From Dermatophagoides farinae (taxonomy: Eukaryota; Arthropoda; Arachnida; Sarcoptiformes; Pyroglyphidae), in contig NC_134678.1 of assembly GCF_024713945.1 (NCBI RefSeq), forward strand, positions 8,060,001 through 8,124,000: 64,000 bases of DNA, given 5' to 3'. Under the pieces are notes generated by a model. The model made no database searches, was not told where the DNA came from, and was given only the letters and a program-made list of their open reading frames with translations. The position numbers were made by a program, and so were the translations under genes. This document shows positions 1-13,716 of this stretch, in pieces. How positions within the stretch are numbered: the stretch's first letter is position 1; every line of letters starts with the position of its first letter.

Positions 1-206
1 CGATGTCCATCAAATCTTAGTTTTCCAATTTGGATTTTTTTTTGTTTTTCTCTGTTGTGAATAAAATAACAACAACAGCTACGGCAGGAAAAATTTCAAT
101 TACAATTTTAAATCAAGTTTTTTTTTCATTATATGTTTGTGTGTGTGGGACAATGATTCGAATCGATTTTAATTTTTTTTTTTTATTTTGTACAATTAAC
201 ACACAG

Positions 207-3200
207 GTATACCACATCCACCATTATTTGTATGTATCCTTCAAAAAATCAATTCCAATCAACGATTAGAATGTCATTTATTTGTTTGTGGTACAACCAA
301 TGATGCTATTCATATGTGTAATCGCATGGATGAATTAAGACAATGTTCATCGACTATTGGACGTTTACAGATTCCAGCCGCTGGACAAATGGGTAAATAT
401 TCTTATAATAATAATAATAATAGTCGTCATCATCGTATACCATCATCATCGACAACAACAACATCAGCATCATCAATTATAACACGTTCATATACACCAA
501 GTCAAACTGAATCCGAATTATCAATATTATCATCAACATCGATCAGTCGTCCTAAATTTTCTGATATTGAAGAAGAAGGTGATGATGAAGTAGTACGTGA
601 AGATGATTTTGTTGATAATAATCATCATCTTATTGTACACAATGGTCATATTCATCGAGAAAATGACGTAAAAAAATTAATTGACAACTATCAATCAAAA
701 ATAGCTGATAACAATAATCCTCGACAAGCAACAACAATGGGTTTCAAGATTATTCAACAAAATTTCGACCACAACAGCAACAAGGAACAATGATAACGAC
801 AATGGCCAATCAAAGATCAAGTGTAGTGGTGATTCAAGGTATATTATTAATATTTTTTCCATTCGTCGTCCATTCATTCAATTATTTGTATGAAATATGT
901 TTTCATTTGTTTGTTTGTTGTCATATAGAGAGAATAATGACAAATGATTTAAAGAAAACACAACACACACACAGCATATTTTCAATTCAGATGTAATAGA
1001 TTTTTGACGTCATTCTTATAATAATCATAATGATGATAATAATAAGCACATAGGAAATACTCAGCAATCGAATTTCCATTTTTTTTGTCAGGCCTTATAT
1101 AATCATGTATAGATGTGAAGTGAAAAATTGAACAACCACAATTTGAATTCTCATTGGGCGTAATTCAAGTAGTAGTGATTTTTTAGAGAGGAAAATCAGT
1201 TAACAAAGATATATTTTAGTCACAAAAAAAATGAATTGATACAATCGCAAAATCTTTGTATGTGTTAATAGCCACCTATTAATACATTTTTTGCCATTCA
1301 AATGTTTGATTCAAATCAAAATTTGTGTATCACTGAATTTAATTTTTTCCCTTGTAGAACGATATCGTTTTTTTGACCTTAAGAAGAAATATTTTTGTTG
1401 TCGATTGATATTAATCAAATATATCATTAATCAAAAATGTTCCATTTTGTTTCATTTTTTTTTTCATAGATTGTATGATCAAACAACAAGAATGATTGTT
1501 GTTGACAACAAGGTCGCCACCAACAACAATCAAAATGATTATAACATTGGCTGCCCATCTGAATTATCATCAATTATGAGTAGTAGTGGTAATACATCGA
1601 AATCAATTTTATTAAATAATAATTTGAAAAAATTACAACAAAACGGCCATAATGAACAAAATGATGCTGGTTTGATTGCTCAACGTGATTATCGTTTTGA
1701 ATCATACAAGCCTACAGCAATTATTAATGATGATGAATCAATGGTTATCAATGATAGCCGTACATCTACACCGAATTCTGGCAATAAATCCAGGAAAAAT
1801 GTAACCAAATTAAGTAATCATCAACTGCAGCGACCAAAATCCGAACATAACCTTGTCAGTCATCATCATCAACATCATTATCAACAGCATCAACAACAAA
1901 ATCTTAATCAAATTAATCAGCCATTGAAAAGGTCAAACAAATGGGCAACAACAAATGATTTGACTAGTAGTACAACAAATGAGTTGCTAAAAAATCGATT
2001 GTTTGTAAGTACAAAACAATTTTTTCCATTTCCATAGAACAAATTTAAATTCAATTGAAATGATAAAATCTCAAGAATTTCACACCAGGTTTTTTTTTAA
2101 ATTCTTTTCAACCATAACCACATCATATTTACACAATTTTATTCCATTTATAATTGAAATGTCGTGATCAATGATCATCTGTTGTCTTCATTCGATATAT
2201 AATTCGTTCATTTAAATTTTTTTTCATTTTTTCAATTATTGTTATTATTATTATTGACACATATTGACCAAGACCTTCAATTGTTTTTTTGAGGTGTATA
2301 TCTTGTTTTGCTATTCAATCTTTTTTCTGATATTTCATTACAATGGTGGCAATTCATTTCAAGGATATCACGTAATGTAGTCATAATTCTTTTTAAGAGG
2401 TAGTTTGTTTCGATAACAAAAAAAAAGTTTCGTTTGTATTTTTCCTTAATTATTGCTCGTTTCGTTTTTTATCATTCTATTGTGTTCCCATTCAGTTTGA
2501 ATGACGTTGTGTTGTATTGAATTGCATTTTCACTTTTATTTTAGCTACGATTAGCAGTTTTTATGATCCGGTAAAGAGACTTGGAAATAATACAATATTT
2601 AAGATAAAATGATGGAAGAATAATGATGATGATTATGATTATAAAGCCCAGCTAAAACCAATGTTTTTTTTCCAAAAAATATTTATCGTTTTTCGTTGTC
2701 TCTGTCATAGCTATAGCAGAAAAACATTTTAAATTTTAAAATCTTTTGTATGTATTTATTATCATCATCACTTATATTCATTGCAGGACGTAACGACAAC
2801 AAGAAAAAAAAGTAAGGCCACCGGGCACACAACAAACGAAACAAAACAAAACAGAAAAAATCGTTATCACGAAATATCGTGATGTAAACTCTCAAAATTT
2901 ACCACTTTCTCTTTTTATTTCGCTTTTTTGTACGTTTTAAATCAACTTATTCTTTGTTGTCGATGAGGAAAAGATAGTTATCGTTGCTCATCGACAGTTG
3001 TCTTTCTGTTGAATCAAATTTTGTTTTTTTGACACCTTTATCATCATATAACTAAATAATGATGATAATTAAATAAAAAATTCTTTGTTTTATTCCATTA
3101 TATGGTTTATTTTAATCCATCCAAATTCCATAATCTAATCTTTTCCTGTATATCATAACAGGCAAAACAATCATCAATAACTAATCGAACTAACACTAAT

Positions 3201-5541
3201 ACGAACACCAATAATGACAGCCATCTATTGTCATCAACACATGATCATTTTGATGATGATGAACTAGCAGTTTTTCAAACATTTTTTGGTGACTCAATAC
3301 GTGTCAAAAAGCATCGTCATCATCAACAACAGCAACAACAACAACCACAACCGCAACAAAAACGAAATGAAAAAATTCTTCCATATGAACAATCAATCAT
3401 ATCGAATTCAATATTTTTGGATAATGAAGATGATGAATCATCGAGTAAAGATTCATCTACTGGTCGAATTCAAAAGAAGAATGTTAATCATAATAATAAT
3501 AATAATAAGAGCAGGAACAATAAGGAAACAAACTTGGACAAGTTGGCCATTCAAAGACAAACATCAACAACAACGACAACGGAATTACCTCAGAAAAATG
3601 ATAGACTATCAACAACATCAAGGTAAATGAACACTTTGATAACAATAATGATTATTATGATATAACTTTTTTTCTTTTTTTCATGTTTGTAGATTATATG
3701 GAAAAGATTCGTTTAACAGTAATCGTCCATTGAAACTTTATTTACCAAAAGAACAAAATAATAATAATAATAATAGTGCCAATTTAGGAGTGAAAGGATT
3801 CAGTAAAAGTTCACGTGTTGAAACATGGTCAACAATGATTGCAGCAGCAGCATCAGCATCATCATCAAATGTTGCTGAATGTTGCGATCTATGTCAAATG
3901 GAGCTAGAAAATTGTGATAAATGTTGTAGCTTTTGTCAAGCTATTGAACAACATAAAAGGAAATTTCGTATCGAATTTCAGTGCGAAAATGATGACATTG
4001 GCTTTAAGAATAATAATATGACTACTACTATTGATGATGATATCATTCTTGATGATATGACCCTGAAAAATTTTCATACAAATTTTAACAATAATAATGA
4101 CAATAGCTCATATGCATTCACCAATAATAATAAGGAACGTTTACTTATACAATCAACAGAATCAACAAACAACAACAATCAACGGCTACCACCACCTCAA
4201 CGTTGTCCATCGGATCCAACGTTTTTTAGCCGTATACGTCGACTTAGTTGGCATTCAATATTTGGTAGTTCGCGTAAAAAATCAAATAGATATCGTCTCT
4301 GGAATCGTTTACGTACGGGTAGTCAACGATTAAGAGGAAGTCGACGATATTTTCAGAATAAAAGTCGAATTTTTCTTCCACAATCACAAAATGTGAGCAA
4401 CAATACCTATCCTTCTAATGATCATCAACATTGTCAACAAAAATCAAAGGAAAATGGTCCAAAGAATTTTGATAATCGTTATTATTATGATGAACACTAT
4501 TTGAAGCCACCAATCGATCAACAACATAGGATAAGACAAATAAATAATTACCATAACCATCATGAGAACAATCACAAGACCGTAAAAAAAGAGAACTACA
4601 ATAACAACAACCTGGATAATTCGACTCAAACGAATGGGAAAATCACTGAAACGAATGATGATGGTGATGATTATGAAGATAATAGACGAAATATGTTAAT
4701 GTCTCATGCTGTGGAAAATGTTAAAATTAACAATCATAATAATAAAACAAAATCCGTGATCAAACATCAACAACATCAACGTAATAAGCTGAATAAAACA
4801 ATGAGTCGAGAACATTCATCGGCATTTGTTATTGTCGATGATGATGATGATGAAAATATTAAACCACATCCATTGAGACATTCCGAATTGCAAATGAAAT
4901 CGAATTTAAATAATGAAATTCAACAACAAAAGAAACAACTGTTACATGATCCAACCGATTTCATCAGACCATTTTTCATTAGCCATCCTGGCAAACAGAC
5001 GAATTCAAAATCGAAAGCCATTACCAATAGCCAACATCAACTTGAAACGAAAATGGCTGGACTTGGTCTCAACGGCATTAGTATATCATCGGATTCGGGT
5101 AACTGATTTTTAATTGATTTTCTTCATGTTTAATTGAATTAATATTTATTTTTTCTATGTTTTATGTTGCCACGCTTGTTGTCTTTCTTTGAATTCATGT
5201 CACAAGGAATGGAAGAATATGATTGCCATTCAAGTGCTGAACATAGTCCTTTGGGATACAATCATAGCCAGAACTTCAACAATGTACACGATTATCAAAG
5301 CACGTGGATTCAATCAAGTTATGATCCAATAATGCAACAATCTGATATTTCAATGGTTCGTGGCAAAAATCCGAATTCCTTCATAAGTGCTGATAAAATC
5401 AATGGTCATTTGACTAAAATGGCAAATTCTAAAGCGAGTCCTATTCAATCATTAATAAGGCCAAATACCAGAGATTTTCGACGTCAAGCTGGCCATTGGT
5501 CCAATACGAATCTAGAAAGCCAACTGAGCTTTATTCCATGA
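207..5541 (+). CDS. PTB-domain protein, C-terminal part (5' end outside window)
   Basis: Five exons: 207-838, 1470-2004, 3162-3622, 3693-5098, 5207-5541 (TGA). All four junctions have GT/AG ends and matching phases. The first exon follows a good polypyrimidine tract and reads like the end of a PTB fold: a strand (PPLFVCILQK), a turn, a strand with LECHLFVC, then a helix (TNDAIHMCNRM). This resembles the FAM43/GULP type of PTB adaptor, which binds NPxY-like tails at membranes; that assignment is inference from pattern only. The remainder, about 970 codons, is disordered, with Asn, Gln, His, Asp and Ser runs. It contains a Cys-rich patch (CCDLCQMELENCDKCC) and a basic segment near 4250-4370 (RRLSWHSIF, RLRGSRRYF). 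The first exon changes frame between about 705 and 790. Introns 839-1469 and 2005-3161 hold only A/T-rich filler. AATAAA signals lie at 5583 and 5607. Exon structure is likely; the family is uncertain. Confidence 0.6.
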
Positions 5542-5582
5542 TATTATTTTATATAGCATATTATATTGATTAAACAAATCCA

Positions 5583-5612
5583 AATAAATTGCAATAACAC
5601 ACTGTAAATAAA
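5583..5612 (+). terminator. Polyadenylation signals of the PTB-domain gene
   Basis: Two AATAAA hexamers at 5583-5588 and 5607-5612, 42 and 66 bases after the TGA of the plus-strand gene, just before the inverted repeat begins. Confidence 0.45.
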
Positions 5613-5670
5613 GAATGAAAAAGTATATCACAAGTTATCTACAAAATTCAAAATAAACATCAATAACACA

Positions 5671-6014
5671 TTCTAAATAATCAATTGCTATCAATTTCAT
5701 AACCGTGGTGACAATCTTTAAAAATTTCATTTTTAAAACTAGTGCTGCCATCTATTGACGGAAATTAAAACTACAAACCTGGGCATTCAACAGGTGGCCG
5801 ATACTAACGCCATCTATATTGCTCATTTTAGCCTGATTGTAGAAAAAAATGAGCAATATAGAGGGCGTTAGTATCGGCCACCTGTTGAATGCTCAGGTTT
5901 GTAGTTTTAATTTTCGTCAATAGATGGCGCCAAATTCAATTAATATATTTTATTTAATAAGAGATGGCACTACGGGTATAATAAAAAAAAATCAATAGCA
6001 ATTTCTTATTTAAA
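5671..6014. repeat. Long inverted repeat, foldback/MITE-like element
   Basis: The left arm (about 5671-5835) is mirrored by the right arm (about 5846-6014). The inner 80 bases of each arm are nearly perfect: CCATCTATTGACG, ACTACAAACCTG, CATTCAACAGGTGGCC, GATACTAACGCC and TATATTGCTCATTTT on the left all return as reverse complements on the right. The outer ends also pair, more loosely (AATTGCTATCAAT against ATCAATAGCAATT). The middle of each outer arm has diverged. The loop is only about 10 bases. It has no coding capacity. It lies between two genes converging on it, directly after the poly(A) signals of the upstream one. A diverged relative of its right end and flank is seen near 39300-39420. 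Confidence 0.8.
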
Positions 6015-6141
6015 ATGGTCAAATGAATTGCTTTTGGTAATTCCAATCATTAAATTGAATTTTTATTTAGAAAAAGATGTGCTTGTGTTTCAATCATAAT
6101 CATACATAAATGACTCCATACGTAATGAGTAGTAGTGTATA

Positions 6142-8669
6142 TTAGGCTTTGATTTCATTTGGCTGCTGTATGGAACTTGGATTATTTATGTTAACTGGCA
6201 TTGCTGCGCGACAACGAAATAACGAAAAAAAATGATCACGAAAACGTTTGTTCATAAAACAGTATGTGATTGGATTATTACAGGTGGAACAAAAACATAA
6301 TAAATGACAAACAGAAATGATATCGATACCAATCCAACGTGAAACTTTTTGACTTGTACCATATACTAATTCTGGCCGATATAAGGCCATAGTATCCAAT
6401 AGAAATATTGGTGACCAGCAAATGAAAAATTCAATGACAACAACAAATAACATGATTATAATCCGCCGTTGTCTTGATGTGCCATGGTATGAATGAGAGC
6501 TGGTATTGGCCACAAGTAATATGGCTCGATTATTGGCAAATTGTACACTGCTACCGGATCCACAATGTTCCAAAGATGATGATAGACCATTATTGATGAT
6601 TGGTGATTGAACACGATGATTACTCGATGATCGATTCAACAATAATGCGGCTGTTGTTGGCGATATAACTGTTTCAGCTATATTTTGGTCAATTTCAAAT
6701 CGATTAGATTGTCGTTTGTCGTATGAATGGTTATTGTCAGACATGTGATTGCCATTCTGATTAGATTGAAACTTTTGGCATCGAATATTGTTACTAGTAT
6801 TATCAGCATCAATCAAATCAGTTAGGCTACAATTATCTTGTTGTTGATGAATTGAAGTGGTCTTGTAGCTATAGCCTAATTGAAATTGAAAATAAAAAAA
6901 AAATGAATGAATGAATGAATGAAAAAACTTAAATTCTATGAATCTGTACGCTTCTTGAATATTAATATGAATATTATATAGTTGAAAAATGTTTCAATTC
7001 CGAAATTTTTCACTTACTTGAGCTTTTATTCTTCATTGTAGTCATTGCAATCGACATTTGTAAATGTTTGGTTTGGCCTAATTGTTTTTGTTGTTGATGA
7101 TTATGATTATCTCCATTGGTCTGGGTCTGTTGTTTTTTAACTGAAACACTATTTCGTAATGTCAATGCGATTGAACTATAAGTCATTATCATTATAATTA
7201 ATGGAATGATCAATAGAATAAAATCCAAGAATAATGTGAACACTTGTTTATGCAAAAATGATGGCCATGCTTCACGACATTTATAATGTCCTATATATAA
7301 ATAGAAAAAAAAGAATAAATTAGTTTGTTTTTTCTTTGATTTCGTAACAAATAAGAAATTGGTAATGAAAATTTATTCTCTTTACAAGTGCTATGTGTGT
7401 TTATTTTCATTGTATTACTGTATTCTATTTGGACTGATTGAATTAATAGTAAAAAGGTGTGTACTCAGCCTATTGAGCCTGATTAATTACATATTAAACC
7501 TTGTAACCTTGAATGGTTGATTTTTTATTCTTAGCATTGGAGATTCTCTTCTATATGTGTGTGTGTGTTGGTATGATATAAATAATTCATTCTTTATTTG
7601 CTAACTTGTTCTTTTTTGCTATTTTCGTTTATTTACAATATGGGATAGATCCAATAATAATTACCTGTTTGATTAGTTTGTTGTAGTTTGCTTACAATGG
7701 CCGTTGGTGACATTGTTATGAATGCCAATGTCCATACCATTGCCAATATACGGTAAGCATGTTTTTTTGTTTGTCTTGATTCTCTTGATCGAAATGGATG
7801 ACAAATGGCATAATAACGTTCAATCGACATAGATACCAATGTCCATACAGATACGGCTACAGAAACAGCTATGTGTGTGTGTAAACACGATAGTAATGCC
7901 AAATTTATAAAAGAAATGGGTACCGAAATTCCAGAAAATACATGAACAAACAAACAAACATCAATAACAAAAACAAAAAGAGAAAAAATAGTAAGAGATT
8001 AATATTTTTGTTTTTTTCATAAAAAAAGATCTTTCAAATGTTATTGATGTTGTTTTTTCTTTTACCTTGAAAATATGAAATCATATGGCACACAAAAGCT
8101 CCAAATATGAATCGACGTAATAGAACACCGACCAATGTGAATGGCATACAGAAAACACCCAATAGTAGATCAGAAATGGCCAAATTGAGTAAAAATATAT
8201 TTGTAACTGAACGCATTGAACGATCCAATGTAAGTGTGATTATCACAAGTAAATTGCCAACAATAGACAATATAAATATGATTGAATATGGTAATATTAA
8301 TGTTAGTATTGTATCCAATGTTAATATGGCTACCAACGATAATGATGACGATGATAGTGATGATGATGATTCTGTTGTTGCCAAAGATTCTGTTCTTGTT
8401 GCAGTTGATGAAGAATGATTGTAATAATCATCTTCATAAAAAATTGGCATTATTGTTGCCGTTGTTGGCGTTGGTATTGCCATCGACAATGATTGTGGTT
8501 GTTTTTGATCAATATTCAAATGATCATTATGAAGTTTAATAAATAAATTATTAGCCGTAGACCATATTGATAATGGATGATAATTTAAATCCTGTGGCCA
8601 ATGTTTTAGATGAGTATGATAATGATGATGATGTTGATGGTAATAATGATGCGTCGATGGTGATGACAT
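6142..8669 (-). CDS. Cholecystokinin/sulfakinin-type G-protein-coupled receptor
   Basis: Four exons on the minus strand: 8669-8066, 7868-7665, 7290-7018, 6875-6142. Phases agree at each junction, giving 604 residues. TM1 and TM2 are in exon 1 (VTNIFLLNLAISDLLLGVFC). TM3 begins with the CCK-family AVSVAVSVWTL and ends in ERY (residues 218-220), with CHPF following. The second extracellular loop has KCREAWP, whose Cys should pair with the Cys of FVCHM (about 194) before TM3. TM5 is in exon 3. The third intracellular loop is very long (about 312-498) and rich in Asn, Gln and Ser. TM6 has CWSP (513-516) and TM7 has NPITY (561-565), followed by CFMNKRFR, a CCK-receptor signature. The N-terminus is long and His/Ser/Thr-rich with an NHS sequon. 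The ATG at 8669 is the first in frame: a stop lies upstream and only GTG lies between. It probably binds sulfated sulfakinin and signals at the neuronal or gut cell surface. Confidence 0.88.
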
Positions 8670-8986
8670 TATAATCGAAAAATAAAAATAAGAATGATTG
8701 AATGCTATTCGTTGATTGTTGTTGTTGCTGTTGCACCGTTGTACGATTAATCTAGAATCTAGATAATCAAAGAAAAAATTGTCATCATGTCCTTGGATAA
8801 TCACAAATGTAAACGTACGATTTGAGGAAAAAAATTAATAAATTACAAAACCTTTATAGTATACACATCATCATTATATTGGCATCATCAATAAATAATC
8901 ATCGGATATGAAAAAATATCGTGTTAAGCAGGCTCTTCAATTATTTTTTTCTCAATATATATTAGAATAATGACATGTTCCTAATA

Positions 8987-9052
8987 TCTTATGAGGATGA
9001 TCAAAATCATCAATGTCATTATTGTTGTTTTAAAATGATCATCCTTATAAGA
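8987..9052. repeat. Short imperfect inverted repeat
   Basis: The arm TCTTATGAGGATGATCA (8987-9003) is matched by the reverse complement of TGATCATCCTTATAAGA (9036-9052) with one mismatch over 17 bases and a 32-base loop. It lies about 320 bases upstream of the first coding exon of the minus-strand receptor. It could be a hairpin transcript, a paired regulatory site or chance. Confidence 0.5.
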
Positions 9053-12000
9053 CAAGCACTAGAATTCGTAGTATTTTTCACGTTACTTTTATTTTTTTCG
9101 GTCGAAATTCTGTAATATTATTTCTAATCCACACCATTATCATCATCAAAGTCGACTTTTTCATCATTAAATAACAAAACCAGGGAAAAACCTATTTAAA
9201 AGAATGGAATGAAAATAATAATGAATAGTGCAAAAAAACAATAAACATAATGACATTAAATGGAGAAAAAAAACATGGGATAACAAGGATAAATATTCAT
9301 CAAGAATATGGGAAAGAGAGAAAAAAAGTAAAAGTCAAAGCCAAGAAAAAAGTGCGTGCATAATTTGAATGAATTTATTTCTTCTTTGAAGTGGAACAAC
9401 AAAAAAAAAATATATTCATAAACATAAGATGTGTGAAACGAATCGTAACGAATCATTTAAAAGTAAGAGAAAAAGAAAAACTTTAGTTCTCAATGCAAAC
9501 CATTACATCAACGTCATATGGTAGTGTTATGTACAAGTGTACAACAACAACACCTTAATAATTTATGCCTTTTGTATAAATACATACATCGAAAGCAGAA
9601 TAAAAATAAAAAATTCCAACATCAAGATTTGAAAAAAAGATGAAAAAATCATTTATAGCCATCATTCGGATTATTGTAAATTTTTTTTTGTACGGGAATT
9701 TTTTTATTTTTATTTTTTATTTTGTTTCATTGTATGATGATCAATGAAGAAAAAAATTACCGAAAAAATCACAACGAATGTATAGCAGCACACATACATA
9801 TAAAAGTGGCTATAATAATCCTTGATGTGTTTATAGCGTGTGGTACACACATTCAAAACAAAAAAACAATCACATCACATGATGATTGACTGATACTGGC
9901 TGGCTAACATTTTGAGAACATAGTTTTCTAGTATAAAATAATAATAAAATACATTATTATTTCAAATAGTAAAAATAGAAATAGCTGTCACCCATATATT
10001 GATGACATATAAGTACTTAAACTGTTAAATTGATTTTTGTTTGTTTTCACATTTCATTTCACAATTTTGGGGGTAATAATCCAGATTGGTAAAACAAAAC
10101 AAAAAAAACATTCCCTGACTATGGGCACAGATTTTGTTTTTCTGTGTTTGTGTGTGTGTGTGTGTGTTTAAGTAATAACCGTAATCGAATGATGATGGAA
10201 AAATACAATCATACAAAAATTCATCAAACGATACTTGAGATTGTTCAAAAAAAAAACAATCCAATGAATTCATGATCTTATTTTTCTAGGAATTTTAAAG
10301 GAATCTTTTTTTGTTTGATGATGATTCCTAATCTTACATAATGATGATGACAATGGCTTTGCAGAAAAAACAACAATAATGAGCGAGGGACAAAAAAGTT
10401 TTGAAAACAAAAAAGGTTAATGTAAACAGAATTTTTTACCCTTTATTTTTGTCTTTGTCATCGTCGTTGTTGTTGTCGTTATTGCTTTAATGCGGATTTG
10501 ACGTATCTAATTATGATGTCGAAAAAACAAGAAGAAAAGAATTCTTCATAGGGTGATGATGAGATTTTTTAATATCCCCGATTATTTAATTTTTCTTAAA
10601 AAACTTTCTTAATTTATTTGGTTGTTTTCGTAATTTCACATTCACATACAAACAATGACATGATCACTAATCTTCAAAAAGATCATTATGATGTAATGGC
10701 TAGCCTTAGGAAAATATGGCAAACTTTCTCTTTCGAAAATTCAAATAATCTGATCAACAAGCAAAAGAGAAAATAAAAAATTTTTGTGCTAGCCTAGATC
10801 AAGAATCGTAATGGAAAGACCTTAAAAAATAAAAAGCAAACAGGTTTTTGGTCATGATCAATTTCGTAATTAATTTAGTATTTACGGTAGTACTTTAAAA
10901 TAAGACGCATCTTATACAAAAAAAATGAAAAATAGTTGCTGTATAAAAAAAAAATTTATTTAGAGAAAAAAATCATTCACATTATACAAACGGATCAATA
11001 AAAAAACGGTATTTGTGATGTAAAGTGATTGATGATACGGAACTTTTTCTCTTTCTCTTTCTGAGTGTGTAGGTGTGTGTGGCACAAATAAATAAAGTAC
11101 ATACGTACCAAATGTGAAATGAGTTTGAAAACTAAAAAATTACGTAATTCATATCCGCTTTGAAAAAAGTGAGTTATTCTTGAAAAAAAACATTAAAAAT
11201 TTTTTGATTGCAAAACATTTCAGTTTTTTCTATTATTATTGTTTTTATTATTTTTGTTTATTCATTCACAAAAAGTTTGAAGATGATAATGATGATGAAA
11301 ACAAAAACAAAACAAAAAATCCCAAGAGAAGGATAGGGTAGTACAGTAGTATTCTCGTTCAAAATAATGGAGAGAAAAAATATTCCATAATGGCCTTGAA
11401 TGAATATTCTATGTGTTTTACAACAAGATTTTTTTTTTTGATGGATACGATAAACGAAAAGGGAATTATCGGATCCAAAATGACGAGAATCTATTTAGAA
11501 TAATTTTTCTGTTGTTGTTTGCAAAAGCATCTTTTTCTCATGAATCACAAAGACACATAAACATAAACATAAATACAAAAATACCCCATTTGAAATTGGA
11601 ATGAAACAAATTGATTATCATTGCCAACTGGAAAACTGGAAACTATTAGGGCTTGATTTTTATTTTTTATTCCATCAAAGGTTTTTTTTGCTGATGTACA
11701 AGATTTTTGTGACAAACGTTCAACGTTATAGATAGAAACAGAATTGTTTCCGTTTTGTTTTTGCATTGTTTTGTTCAATTTAAAATTGAATGATGAATTT
11801 ATTCAATCAGTCAGTTTTCCAGTGAAATTTTTCTTTTCATTTTGTTGATTATAGTATGTGGCAGAATAATGAATGACCGAAGCAAAGATTTATTTAATTC
11901 ATGACAAAACAAAACAATCAAATAAAATCTAATAGAATTTCTCATTCGTTCATTTGTTTTTATCAATCGATTTGACTATATATGGTAGTCTAGTAGAAAT

Positions 12001-13522
12001 TGATTAAATTCTCTCATTTCGCTTTTACACACTCGGTGTTCATTACCCTTCTTGTATGTTTGTTTCAGACAAATCAAATGCTATTGTCAGAATCAATTGA
12101 TGATGGCAAGTAAATAAAATTAACAAAAAAAAGGATCCATGGAGATTCTAAACATTTTTACATGGTCCTTTTTTCCTTTCTCACTCTTTTTATGCCATTC
12201 TTGGTGGCTTTACTCTCACGTATTGACCCCAGTTCATTTCATTCAATTCTTGGTTGATTATTATTTTTAATGTGTGTGTTTGTGTAATATTTTCCCTTGT
12301 GGCTCCAATCAACCACCAACAACAACCATTCAGGTCCAGGTTTAATGATATGCCATTAAAATTTATTCACTTCTCTAATGATTATGATAATTAAATGATA
12401 AAAAAAAGAAAGAATAGATATTCACATCATACAAAATGAGAATTTTCTTTGAAATTCTTATCATGATAAGAAAATCCAAAAAAGAGAGAAAAAACAGAAT
12501 TCTACATATGAAATGAATATAGAATTGATCTGTATTATTATTAAAATTGTGGTGGCAAGAATATAATTCGTTAAATAAAATTTAAGAAATTTCTGAAAAA
12601 AGAATGAAAATAATTGAACAGAATTTTAAATCCACAATTATATCTCAACTTTCGTTTTTTTTGAATTTAATTGCTCATCAGAATTTTCATTCTTTTTTGA
12701 TAACAACAATAACAAGACGATTCTATTTCCGTTCAGCATTTTCTTTGAGATAAATTAAGAATTTTCGATCCGAATTTTTTTCTTTAACATTCTCTCTCTT
12801 CAAAGGGTTCTAATTTTTAACATTAATTAATTCAATTAATGATTATATGGTGATAGTGAATTAAGTTGTGCAACATTTCCTTCAATGTATGTAATGTTTA
12901 GTTTAATCACTGGAATTTATACTTTAATAAAAAGAATAAATAAATTCGGAAATCACGTAGTCATTGTTTATCGCTCTCTTTCCGAGTAAAAGAAAAAAAA
13001 ATATTCCCAAATTTATGGAACAAACATTTGCCCTTGGTCTAATCCTCGTCATCATAAGCATCGATCAGTTTTCGATTTTCTTACTGTTTTCTTTTTTCAT
13101 GCCTCGTTAGTTTTTGCAATATTACTGATCTACAACTCGTGCAAGATTAATCAATCTATAAATATAAATTGTACTGTCTATGTATTTGACAAAGTTTTGT
13201 TTTTCGGACACTGAAAAAATAAGTACTTAATGTTAACTAGCCAAAAAAATGTCATCGATCAGAAATCACATAGGATGAAGAAAAAAAAACTTTGCATCCA
13301 AACACACAAAAAATAAACATTATGAGCTTAATATACCACACAATAATAATGGCAATCAATTGTCGTGTGTTTGAATATCACGTACATCATATGATCGGAT
13401 CGATTTGAAAAAAATGTCGTTTCACAATCGATCAGGAAAATAAGAGGAGAAAATTGGCTTTAATCTTTTCTAGTTTTAGAATTTCCACTTGGTCGATTAT
13501 TGATGTTTGTTATTTTTTTCAG

Positions 13523-13716
13523 AGACGGTAGAGACCCCAAAAAATGCAGTTGTAGATTTTTCATCATCATCATCATCTTCATTTTCATTGGCTGAAAACA
13601 AAACAAAAATGAACACCAATTATAATGACAAAAAATCATTCAATCGATTAAACAATGATAATTTTTGTTTTATCATTTTGGTAAACACATGTATAGTCAC
13701 ACAAAAAAATAGGTAG
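13523..13716 (+). other. Exon-like open segment, unidentified
   Basis: A strong acceptor (TTATTTTTTTCAG) at 13522 is followed by an open frame of 63 complete codons ending in TAG. It begins ETVETPKNAVVDF, then has a Ser run and an Asn/Lys-rich tail. Base composition is richer in G+C than its surroundings at the 5' end. No partner exon was found and no family is recognised. It may be the last exon of an unseen plus-strand gene or a chance frame. Confidence 0.2.

Noticed and set aside
8107-8539. Plus-strand frames opposite the receptor's first exon
   Set aside because: Antisense shadows; the minus strand encodes TM1 and TM2 with family motifs.
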